Source: Spinellus fusiger
Lineage: Eukaryota; Mucoromycota; Mucoromycetes; Mucorales; Phycomycetaceae
DNA length: 64,000 bases
Assembly: GCA_025094145.1 (NCBI GenBank)
Contig: JALLLS010000031.1
Coordinates: forward strand, 124,001-188,000
Direction of reading: 5' to 3'
Shown: in pieces, positions 24,045 to 38,599 of the stretch
How the letters are laid out: each line of letters opens with the position of its first letter
Position numbering within the stretch: the stretch's first letter is position 1
Program-made: the position numbers and the translations under genes
Notes under the pieces: model-generated
What the model saw: only the letters and a program-made list of their open reading frames with translations
Told to the model about the DNA's origin: nothing
Database searches by the model: none

Positions 24045-26105
24045 TTAAAGCTTAACAAACGGAGGGAAGAATCGCCAGGCCTTTACTTTTGAGCGTACTC
24101 CTTGAATAGACGTTACATTGGTTGCAAATCCTGTTTTCTTTTCATCTGAAGCATCAAGGTGAAAAGAAAGTCGAAAGTCAAGGTTAGGCGTAGATCCAAA
24201 TCCAATGTCTTCTATGGTAGTGTCTGCAGGATCATCACACGTGGAAGTGAGTGAGAGTCCAGGAACTCGATAGGAGCTGTTGGAAGACATCAGTGGTGTA
24301 CCATAAGACTTGGTAACAAGTTTAGGAGGTGTTTCCATTGTACTTGTGTTTCTCCGCTTTGGTTGACGCTCGTGCTGGTGGTCTAGTGTGTGCTGGATGG
24401 CAGTATTATTATTATTAGTAGTAGTAGTAGTAATATCAATGGGAGAAGAGGGTGTAGTAGTTGTGGTGTTGGTAGTTGCATCCGTAGTAGTAGTAGTATC
24501 AGTATTAATAGCGGTGGTGGTGGTGGGTGGTGGTGGGATGATGTTGGTAGATTGGCTGTCGAGATGGAAACTGTCAATGTCAGATAGCATGCTAATGCTG
24601 CCTCGTTTACGGGCGGGTTGGAAGGTACTTTCTACTTCTTGTTCTTGAGTATTTGTGTCTATAGAAAGAGAAAGAGGCCGTGTCTTTTTTGCAGAACTGT
24701 CCAGCAATGCTACAATCGGTGCAACCTCATCCTCATAAAAGTGTTCGTTTATGAATGAATAATTATCAAAGACATGTTGGAAGTCGGATGCTAAATCAAT
24801 TTGAGAGCCCAGTGGTGTAAATGTAGGTGTCATATCAAGAAAGGTGGGGTCGAAATTGGTAAAGTCAAGATGAGACTTAAGGTTAGGGCGATAGGGTGGA
24901 ACAAGTTGACGGCGATAAACGTCATCCCACGACACGGAAGAGAAGTAGGAATGTGCCTTGATCTCTTCCACGCCATGTGCACCCATTCGAGTAGAAGGTT
25001 CACGATCCAGTAAACCGGCCAAGAGGTCTGCAGTGTCATACTCCATGTCGGTTGGAAATTCAAGAGGGTCTTGCAATACACGGCGGTACATTTCAGCATG
25101 GTTATCAGCCCAGAATGGTGTGATTCCTGTCAGCATTTCGAAGATAATAGTACCATAACTCCAATGATCAATACCAAAAGAATAAGATTCCCCCAGTAAT
25201 ATTTCGGGTGCTAGGTATTCTGCTGTACCGCAGAATGTCTGGGTTGTTTGTGCGTGTTCATCCATTGTCAACCATTTACTAAGGCCAAAGTCAGTTAGAA
25301 CAATGTGGCCTTCTGCTGTTAATAAAATGTTTTCTGGTTTTAGGTCGCGATAAAGAACGCCCAAACGATGGAGTTCGCCAATTCCCTCGATGATTTCTGC
25401 TGCATAAAACAAGACACGTTCTGGTGTAAATGTATAACAAGTACTCATCTGCGTGGCAAGATCACCTCCGCAATAATAATCGGTCATTAAATAGAGACGT
25501 CGCTCATCCTGGAATGAAGCGTGTAGTTTTGCCAAGAAGGGATGGTCAAGACCAGAGAACGTAGCAAGAATTTCGCGTTCAGTGAGGGTGTGTGTAATTT
25601 CTCTTTGTTCAATCACCAAATCCTTAATGATGCTTTTTAAGGCACGTAATTCTTGGGTAGTGCGTGATCGTACCAAGAAGACCTTTATTATTTTGCTCAG
25701 ATAAGTCTTATGCTGGGCGGTGGATGAGTTTGTGACTTACCTTTCCCATACAGCCTTTGCCAAGTACTTTAAGGACCTCGAGATGTTCAAGTAGCATGAC
25801 TTTTGGCTCTATCTGACTCTCCATTTGGTAACTGAGCCTAGGAGAATTGGGTATGAGTTGTTCCGGGAGATGGGAGACAGGAGACTCATTTTCATTCAAT
25901 AGTGACTGTGTGGGAGATTCTGGTGATATATTCTGCTGGGGGTTGTCTCCATTGAGAGAGATGGCATTATTGATATTGGTATTGATATTGGCATTGGTAT
26001 TGATATTGGCATTGGCATTGGTATTGGCATTGGCATTATTAGTGGTAGTGGTAATATTGGGTGTAGCATAAAGGGTATGAATGGCTGTGGTGGCTGTGGT
26101 GGTGA

Positions 26106-26141
<36 letters not shown>

Positions 26142-26833
26142 GATGATTATGATTATTAATGGTATTATTAATGGTATTATTAATAGTGTTATTAATATTG
26201 GTGATGCTGTCCAAAGTAGGATCTACACGAGACTCTAGAGTAGAGTCTACATGAGAACCCTCCAAGGCGACAGAGGATTCTAATGTATTCTTCTTTTGTT
26301 TCAATAGAATACAGTCTTCATCTCGCTGAGGTGTAAAAAAGTCCTTTAGCAGACTGGAGTGACACACAATAGGATCAAAAGAACATTGATGCAGATACTG
26401 TTCTATTTTCTCTGCATTGGTTCGATGTTTGCTCTGAGCCAATGAATTCAGTAGATTACGAAGGCTGCGTCTCTTCTCTACCACGCTGCTGGGTTCTATG
26501 AGATGTGGAAATGGAATTTTGACTCGGTGGTAGTGTTTCTTTATCTATGTCAAACCAAATGAGTGTTATCGGTCTGTGCTGCTATGTACTACACAACATA
26601 CCAATTGGTCAAACTCAACAAGGTCAGATATGTACCTGATGAGCGATACTACATGACTCTCTGTTTCTAAAAGGATATTCAATATCTACAAGACAACCAC
26701 TTCTCCAATGAGTGTTTTTCTTCATTTTATGTTGAGGGTGTTATTGGGGCTCATTTACCGGAAACACCGTCTGCCCGGGTAGAGTGTTGCTGGTGGCTGT
26801 GGTTTCAATAACAATGATGGTGAAGGATGGCAT
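24045..26833 (-). CDS. PX-domain AGC-family protein kinase, SGK3-like (4 exons)
   Basis: Exons on the minus strand: 26833-26759, 26685-26602, 26544-25741, 25682-24045; 866 residues. All junctions are phase 0. Residues 1-100 form a PX domain, split over three exons: MPSFTIIVIETTATSN, IRYISDLVEFDQL (the PX R-Y-x-x-D segment), IPFPHL, VVEKRRSLRNLLNSL. It should bind PI3P on endosomes or vacuoles. An Asn/Thr-rich linker follows (about 150-270). The kinase domain starts near 304: GKGCMGKV glycine loop, ALK lysine (about 337), YRDLKPEN (Asp about 434), DFG (about 452), AGC activation loop TFCGTAEYLAPE (Thr about 470, PDK1-type site), turn motif TPTFTPL (about 606-612) and hydrophobic motif FDNYSF (Ser about 630, TORC2-type site). 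A 235-residue Thr/Asn-rich tail extends beyond. The architecture matches animal SGK3/CISK; yeast Ypk1/2 lack PX. Role by family: lipid-regulated growth or stress signalling. Confidence 0.9.
25975..26200 (-). repeat. Asn-encoding trinucleotide/hexanucleotide tract
   Basis: Long runs of att (aat on the coding strand) and attggc units inside exon 3 of the PX kinase encode Asn-rich and Asn/Ala/Thr-rich sequence. Length polymorphism is likely. Confidence 0.8.
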
Positions 26834-30568
<3,735 letters not shown>

Positions 30569-32658
30569 AAGAAACCATAGCTATTGTTTCTATTAAACTG
30601 AGGAATATGAACAATTGCATACTATCAAACCCCAAACGAATATTTTAACTTGCATACTCTACTTTTGTATTGCTGCAATTTCATGACTGTATGAGATACA
30701 AAACTAAAAAGAAGACATTCAATAAGGAAAGAGTGTTTTGTGTAGAATAAACTTTTTTATTATTAAAGTAGCTAATGTTTTACAAGGCCATCTTGAATAG
30801 TTATAATTGTCTACTCTCTTCAATGTCTTCCTCATTCTAACATCAGGGTCGTCCTCTACTCTTACTTGCCAGTGTGTACACGCTTTCTCTTGTAGGCAGT
30901 AACTCGCTATTCTTTAGACAGTAGTAGTAAATCTCAGAATATTATGTCTCCTTCAATGTGTAAATCTGAACATTTAAAACTATTCCCATTTCTTCTATCT
31001 TGATCAAACTTCACTGATTATGTATATATTGTTTATATTATAAACATATATGATGTATAAATGTGTTGCCAAACTATAAAGCCATCTAAACATTTTATTG
31101 TTTATCCAATATAAATAGAACCTGCATATATATTTGTATTTATCAATAATGTTTGTATCAGCCCTGATACCATCATTATAATCCAAGTGTTAAATGGATG
31201 GTTTATTTTATTAGTTGTGTGGTGATGAAGAGGCTGACTGTCTCATTGTTCTCTTTCTTTATGTCTCGTGAAGGGTAAGGGAAGAGTCATTTATGCATGA
31301 TAGATCTAAAAGTTTTTATTTTTTATTTAGTTTAGTGATATGATGTATATAAGCAGTTATATCTATCTCATTAATAAAAAAAATCAAATTCCTCTCTTCT
31401 GAGTTATGAAATAAGTCTTGAATAGTTCCTAACTGATCTCCCCAAGTCTCTTTTTGTCTCTGCTGTTTAATAGTATATGGGATTAATGTTAAAGCATCGA
31501 TAACAAATACTTTATATTTGTATTAAAAAGCACCACAGGCACGCTTATATTCATTGAGGTGTCTGTACGAAGTTTGAAATCATGCATTGTTTTATATACA
31601 CTCATTATTGTAGAGAATGATTCTATTGACTGAAAGGCCCCCTTATATATATATGTATGTATCTCTTATATCAAATAGTACACCAAGAAAAAATTGAAGC
31701 TCTATGAAATAAAGTTGTAAATGCACAGAGAATGCTGGAGTCTGTGGAGCATGTCTCCGATGCATGGTAAATACTGAAGCACTGATTTGAATCACAGTTG
31801 TACAGGGGATTTCTAGGTTTATCATGTATAGGATCTCAACCCTGCCAATTCTTGAACCAGTAAGAAGGATAAGTATTTATTACAACATTAGTAGCAGTAG
31901 TAGTAATCAATGACCATAATGAATACACATCTATTCATTGAGATATCATAGTAAAAACTATAAACTGCTTTTATGTAGGTTTTATAAACCTAACAAGTAT
32001 CTCATAAATAAACAGATGCTATTAAAATGGGTTATGATGACTATAAGTTATACCTGTACAAGTAGGCCATCGAAATATATAGACATATAAAAAAAAGGGA
32101 TGAAAAGTGTATTCTTTCAAAGTGCTGCAAATACTTTTGTCATAATGAAAGCTATCTAGCATAAATTTATTTATAACTCTTCTCACTTAGCTGACCCTCT
32201 CTACATTACTAGAACACCTGCATAAATAGATAGCATAGATGAATTCTTGATAGATTGATCTTTGGTGGTGAACATCTTTTCATTGGAATATCTTTCATTA
32301 TATATGCGTTATCCATCTATTAAGACATTCATCTATTCATGTGTCAGTGGATTGATTGGGATTTAAATATGCAATGGCGCACTTTTACATTGATAAACAT
32401 GAGTTTCCTATGAAATAGGGTTGAGTTCGTCTTGATAGTACTCTAGCTACACACCTAAAGATCTTTAGGATGTAAAAAGAAATAGTCGAAATATGATTCC
32501 TAAGAAATGATAAATTGATTTGAAAAGGAGCAAAAATAAATTATGTATTCATGTTAGTTTTTAAATAAAGATTATTATGTAGATTTACCTGTAAATATCT
32601 GAATCCCGAAGGAAACCACCTTCGATGTGGTGATATGATATAATATGAATACAAATAT
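30569..32658. other. 2.1 kb gene-free spacer
   Basis: 3' flank of CEF1, then AT-rich sequence with stops in all frames. I see nothing recognisable. Confidence 0.45.
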
Positions 32659-32970
32659 CTATTCTTTTCTACAGAATGGAGCTGGTCAGTGGCGACCCTT
32701 TAAACCCTCTTCTGTGATTGTATAGATATTCTTTGATGCATTCACATCTCTGTTCCAAACAATTCCACAACTTTGGCAAGCGCGGATACTGTTGAAATTC
32801 ACTAATACCTCAGTGAGGATATTTGTGTTATAAGTGTGGCAGATCTTGAGAATAAAAAAATAAAACAAAATAGCTGTTAGAAGAGCTCTTCATATTGAGT
32901 GAGAGGTCAATCATGTTTACTCTCGATTTTCGAAATTTATCAACATCAACCATAGGAAGATATCCATCTT
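32659..32970 (-). pseudogene. Fanzor/TnpB-like nuclease relic (C-terminal part)
   Basis: The minus strand encodes ACQSCGIVWNRDVNASKNI (about 32785-32730). This is the zinc-ribbon CxxC followed by the RuvC-III RDxNAxxN motif, diagnostic of the TnpB/OrfB/Fanzor superfamily. About 60 codons upstream, in another frame, lies DGYLPMVDVDKFRKSRV (32968-32918), resembling the conserved RuvC-II-to-zinc segment that usually reads VDE(Y/F)RTS. Here the catalytic Glu position is Lys. After a premature TGA at 32686-32688 the frame continues PAPFCRKE and stops at 32659, resembling a Fanzor C terminus. The first CxxC pair is lost, frames are shifted and the N-terminal half is missing. In eukaryotes these are RNA-guided nucleases carried by transposons; this copy is dead. 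Confidence 0.7.
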
Positions 32971-33917
32971 TTTGTCTCTTTTTTCAATGATTGATATAAA
33001 ATTCTTGGCAAACCAACACAATTATAGTAAAATAATATACAATAGAAACTGACTAACATGTCAGACATAATAAACATACACAAACACTCACCAGATCACA
33101 GCTGTTGGTTTATATGCCAAACAAAGGCAAACAAAATAAAGAGGGTAGAAGATATGGAGAAAAACAGACAGTGTGTTTGACATGTATTTATATCCAAACA
33201 GAAGAGAACAAAGCTAAATTTCACAAGTCATTTGCTTAATCAGAACCACCAAAGTAATGCAGACTACAACAACATCTAAAAAGAAAAGAATTCCTTAAAG
33301 AGCAGTTGCCTAGTTACCCGTTGTGCTCAAATCGTGTGTTGTGTTCCTGTTCATGTACCCTCTTTGATTTCCCTAGACCAGTTTTTGTATCCAATACTCC
33401 ATTTCGTTGTCCCTGCTAGAGACCCAATATCTATACATCTATCTTTCTAGTGGTCCTGTTGATAACCTTAGTACTCTCTATTACAAATACTTGCAAACCT
33501 TTGATTTTAAACACAGTTCCACAAAACGGTAAAATATTTTTAGACGTAAAAGGAAGCAGATGTCACCACTTAAAGGCCAGAAAAATCTTTGGGTGTGTAG
33601 AATATGCACTCAGGATGGGGGATTGTATGTGCTTTATTGGTGTCCACTACAGACTACCCTTGTCGATACTAGAGTCATTGTAGACTAATAGTATAAGCTT
33701 TGTCCTATTGAGATATATCAATTGAATAAGATATATCAATCTATTATTTATTAACAGAGGGCAAAATGGAAATAGAGCTTTAGACTCTAACAACAGATGG
33801 AGTATACTATTGATCCATAAGATTGGAGAAGAAAGAAGAAAGGCTAACGACGGTCTATTATCATTGTTATATTCGTGCATGTTATATTTACTTTTTATAT
33901 TTTCATATGAGCTCTTG
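32971..33917. other. spacer 3' of the zuotin-like gene
   Basis: AT-rich. It may contain more eroded transposon sequence from the Fanzor-bearing element, but I could not align further motifs. A 77-codon frame (33450-33683) is unrecognised. Confidence 0.35.
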
Positions 33918-36900
33918 TTATTTATTGCTGGTTGGTGTTTTTTTAGCACGAATAATCTCTATCAATGCCTATAGAGTGTGTTTAAGTATGTGTCTTGTTA
34001 ACAATAGTCTTACCTTGACACGTCGCTTACACTCTTGTTTTGTGCGTCCATCTACCATGGAAGCAATATTATCCCATCGATCCCCCTCACCTGCCCAACT
34101 AGGGGGGTACGTCTTCATAGCACCCTCAAGCATGGCTTGTTCTTCATTGGTCCATGGGAGAGATGCACTTGCTTCTTTTTCAAAAGTAGGTTTATCTGTC
34201 TCGGTTATTTCCTTGACAGGTGTAGGGATACTTGGACTGATGGTAGCAGGTTCTGCGATCACTGTTGGCTTGGAAACAACGGGCTTTGGATCTGCAGTGG
34301 TAACAGTTGGTGTGGATTTCACAGAAGCAGTGACTGTTGGAAGCGTAGAAGCAGGAGGGGGGGTAGAAGTGGGTTCAGTCTTCTTAGGTACACTCTTTGC
34401 TATAGGGGCTGGTGTGTTCACAGACTTGGGAATCAGCTTGACAGCCATAAGAGTAGGCTTAGGAATCAGCTTGACAGCCATAGGAGTAAGTTTAGGAATG
34501 ACTTCTTTTGGCTTGATAGGTGCAGTAGGCTTCACCTTCTTGACTTCAATAGGTGCATAGTTGATAGTGGGTTCTTCTGTAATATATTTATCATCACTGT
34601 GCTTTTTACTATATTGCAATCGTGCCTTTTCTTCCTCATCCAGAGAAGCACCTATTATTATTATTATTTAAAATGAGTTTAGCCCATACTATGGATCTTA
34701 CCTTTCTTTAATTCAGCTACTTTGGCAATAATCTCGTCTTCAGTGTGAGCCACTGCTTTGCTATGGTCAGCAACAAAATCTGCTACTATTTGCCACCGGT
34801 TCCCAGTGCCTACAGGGTATTTCTTCATAGCCTTGATAAGCATAGATAGCTCTGCAGTACTCCATTCACACACTTTTGTCTCTGGTTCTTGGTGTACTTC
34901 TTCTACAGGCTCAACAACAGGCTCTAATACAAGGTCGTTAGTACTGTTATTCATAGTGCTCTTTATTGACATACCCTCTACCTTGAAGTGAACCAATGTC
35001 GCTGCCTTGACTTTACCAGCAATCACAACAGTCAACATTTTATCCAGTATCTTGGTAAGAGTCTCTTCTGCTGAAATCCCTTCAAGCTCCTTTTTCCATG
35101 CCTCTGTTTCTGCCAAATCCATTGACTCAAAGACAAGGTTTAATTCTTGTCCATGAACCTCTTCATTCTCTTCTGATGGTTTCAATCGATCCTAAACAGC
35201 ATACATAGAAAGGTGAGTGTGTAGTCATTATGCTTTACTTACATCAATCAGTGTTTTGAGAGCCTTTCTTTCTTTTTTCAATACTTTCTTCTGTCTTTCT
35301 TTTAACTTTTTATCTTCAATAGCCTGTTGACGCTTTCTCTCTTCTTCTTGTTCTCGACGAACCAGCTCTTCTGCTTCTTCCTATTCCTTTTTAAGTATCT
35401 GCCTATTCTTATTCTTATAAGAAATATTACTTTGATTCTCTTTTCTTCAGCAAGTCTCAGAGCTTCTTCTTTGGCACGTCTTCTTTCTTCCTTTTCAATC
35501 TTCTTTTCTTCTTTGAATCGCTTAGTACGTGGATCAGTTGCCTGCATACGCTCTGTTCTTAGGATGAGCTATCAAGTAGAGATGATCGCAATGGATACTC
35601 TACCAATAATACTCTGTACTCTCATCATATCTTCCTTCTTTTTCTGTGCACGATTGGTACGATTGTTTTTACTAATGAGACGTAATTCTTCAGAGCTATA
35701 ATACAATAGAAAGGTGAGTTCTTTTATGTGGTATTTTTGTATTCACTTGTACGTACTTTTCTGATACTTCCTCCTTATCCAGGTAGTCATACACTCTCCA
35801 GGAATCAAAGTTGTACCTATTCACGAATGAGAAGGTTGTCTATGTGTCTATGTGTCTATGGTGACTTACCAGAACTCATAGAACTTTGTTGCATGCTCCT
35901 CACTTGATTCCATATCACCAATAGAGGGGATATCTTTTCTGTTTGAGAAACTGAATATAATCACATGCATAAACACATAAACACATAAATACATAAATAC
36001 AGACCAATGGATGGACTCTATGTATCTGTCTATGTATCTGTCTTTTCCCATCCACTATTCTTCTATTCTTCTATTATCAGCCTACAGTACCGTGCTTCAT
36101 GATCAAAAATAGCCTCGTAAGTCTTGAAGAAATCAGCATCCTTGTCAAGTTTTGGTATTTGTGAGTCAGTCATGCCATAATCAATGGAATCATAAAGACA
36201 TCTCTGCTGAGGATCAGATAGAATCTCATGGGCTAATGCACAGTATAAGCATTCTTTTGTACTATGGAGTCCTCTTTTCTTTCAGATAGTACCTTTGCAA
36301 ACACATTCATAGAACTTGTTGTTGTTATTTGTCTTTTCTGAATTGACATCCAAACCATGTCTTTCCTTCTTTTGTTTATCTAATAACAACAATGCCTTGG
36401 TTATTCTTGTGTTTTCTTTTTCTTCATTTCTTCATTTCTTCATTTCTTCTTAATACAACAATGGGTTACTTGCATGCTAGTTCAATCTGTTCAGCTGTGG
36501 CCTTGTAGCGTAACTTGGCTAAACCAAGGATAGCATAAAGGTCATGTTTCTTATCCACGCCTGTCATTAATATCATGTAGATAACAATAGAAAGGAGACT
36601 CTACCTTGTACTCTTTTGGGTTCAAATTCAACAGACTGCGTGTCTCAATGGGCCATTCCTCGAACTCAACTGGGCCTTGAGCATGATCTATTCAGAGTGG
36701 GTCATTGCCATGAGCTTCTTCTTATAATCAACAAGAGGGGTGGAGTGAGTCCACTTACGATTGATTTCTTCAGACATAAATGATGGCTCTACGCGTATTG
36801 GCTTTGCTTTTCTTTTTTTTGCTTTTGTGCGTGTCTTGATTTGCTTTAGAGTAATCGATGGACCGAGATCAGTTACAAAATTGTTTTCCTTTTTAGTCTT

Positions 36901-37002
36901 GAAAAGATTTTTTCCCTGGGAAGCATGAACCTGTCTGATCTGAGATTGAAAAGGTTAGACATGCTGGAAAGAGGGCAGACTTATTAAATCCTATACTGAC
37001 AT
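33918..37002 (-). CDS. zuotin/DNAJC2-like co-chaperone with degenerate J domain and two SANT domains (14 exons)
   Basis: Minus-strand exons: 37002-36997, 36939-36759, 36687-36605, 36549-36470, 36405-36293, 36232-36091, 35950-35870, 35816-35757, 35695-35620, 35568-35431, 35380-35243, 35191-34702, 34651-34014, 33968-33918; 758 residues. The 6-nt first exon (ATGTCA) is tentative. Order: LNLNPKEYKKHDLYAILGL opening the J domain (about residue 83), KLRYKAT, AHEILSDPQQRCLYDS, then the zuotin-homology region (WYNFDSWRVYDYLD, NNRTNRAQKKKED, DPRTKRFKEEKK), a charged coiled coil, SANT 1 (EWSTAELSMLIKAMKKYP) and SANT 2 (LPWTNEEQAMLEGAMKTYP, RTKQECKRR). Zuotin/MPP11 with Ssz1/Hsp70L1 forms the ribosome-associated complex that stimulates Hsp70. 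The HPD motif needed for that aligns to Leu-Leu-Asp (about 124-126) with no gap. It may be a divergent paralogue. Confidence 0.88.
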
Positions 37003-37600
37003 TTGAATGAATAGAAACATAGACAGTGTAACAAGTAGAGAGTTTAAGATTAAAGCAGAACATGGACAATGGCAGTAGAATAGTAGCTATTTATTGAATG
37101 CTAATATCACCACTAGTCATACCACTAGTCATCATAATAATACATCTTGGATATGGACTTGTAAAGCAGTACATTCTATTCAACAAGGCTTAATCAAGTA
37201 ATGGAGAGTAAAGTCTATTCTTCCAATGTCGATTGTATTTTTACTACTGTTTGTAGGTTTATTTTGTACAGCCTAAAGATATAAACACAGCCATACACTC
37301 AAGAGCACCTTTGGAGTGTTATTGTTATTACTATTGATCTTAGTATTATCCTCTATCACTGATGGTATTCATCTCAATATAATTTAGCAGATAATTGAAA
37401 ATACTCTTGAGCTATACAGCCACACCCAATTGAATTCAATACTTGCCTAAATATTAAGAAAAATAATACTTGTTGTTGCATAAAACTATTTCTTTCTTTA
37501 CAAATAGTGTCAGGCCAACGCAACATGTCAGCTAGATAGTCATAAATTCACACTCGTAGAGAATAGAACAAGGCAAAAGATAGAATATTATGAGGACATT
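37003..37600. other. upstream region of the zuotin-like gene
   Basis: AT-rich, no recognisable gene. The promoter of the minus-strand gene must lie here, but no clear TATA box is seen. Confidence 0.35.
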
Positions 37601-38040
37601 TATTACCTGTTGAAGGCTGGATTAAAGTTGACTGTCATTGTGAGTGTGGTTGTAATAAAGCCCACAGTTCAGAATAGTATCGGAAACGTCAAAGAACATA
37701 GATCACCATTGCATTTAAAGAGTCACGGAAAACACAAAATAATGAATAAGAAGTTCAGGCACCTGGAATATGTTATTAGAAAGGGTCCATTTGCCATGAT
37801 ATAGAATCAGCTGAAATGAAATTGGAACTGTTGAGGTTTGAGGTGGATGTGTATTTTAACACCCTTATCAGCTACTGCAACCAGTTAGGATTTGGATCTT
37901 TTTGTGTATATCACAAGCCAGCCTTAATTAAATAACAAAGAGAAACAGCTTTGTTGGGCAAATGTGATAGCTGTCATACTAGGGACTATGCCAGACTGTG
38001 ATTGATGCCAAAGGAGACCCTACATAATATTAACTGTATT
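37601..38040 (+). pseudogene. Tc1/mariner-like transposase relic C
   Basis: Plus strand 37610-37800 encodes a decayed second HTH of a Tc1 transposase (GKHKIMNKKFRHLEYVIRK, family pattern GRPRKLxxRxxRxLxRxVxxxP). At 38005-38030 another frame reads QTVIDAKGDPT, the hallmark C terminus of the family, also present in relic B. The intervening catalytic region is deleted or unreadable. Non-functional. Confidence 0.6.
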
Positions 38041-38599
38041 ATTATTATTCTATTCTCGATAATTAAAGAGGTTGAGCCTTGATCTGCTTAAGTCTGGAGC
38101 TTCTATATCAAACATAGAGTGTTTTTATTTAATGTTGAACGTGGCTTAAATATTTCATACTGAAATCCACCTTCAAAAGTATTCAATTCAGTTGGATGTG
38201 GCTGCATACTATCAACAATTGTGGGCTGTTTGCTGCATGTCTTGCACTGACAAAATTACTTTGTGCTGGAAATTACTCTCTAAAAGAGTGCATTGAGTGT
38301 GCAGTTCATTAAGGCACTGGTACCAGTAGTGTTGTCATTACTACATGGGTGCCTGATAATTCCCTCACGTCATTCGGGATCCATTATTCCTCATTTACAT
38401 CTACAACATCGACTCGTCTTCTTATTGGTCCATACCCACTAATGAGAGTGCTACCTGTTGATGAGTCCGGCCCATCTCGTCTTACATTCCGAAAAGCAAG
38501 TCCGTCCCACACCAGCTGCCATTGAATTTCACTCTGATTTCAACCCTGCCTATATTTTTCTTTTTGAAATCAATTTTCTTATTACTCACGTTCTTTACT
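38041..38599. other. spacer upstream of cytochrome b5 reductase
   Basis: About 560 bases. It may include the remaining 3' flank of the Tc1 relic and the promoter of the next gene; no clear TATA box. Confidence 0.35.

Noticed and set aside
24388..24648. Open frames antisense to the kinase tail
   Set aside because: They are shadows of the Thr/Asn-encoding trinucleotide tract on the coding strand.
34035..34676. 213- and 245-codon plus-strand frames over the zuotin-like gene
   Set aside because: They are antisense to an exon with clear SANT homology and carry no motif of their own.
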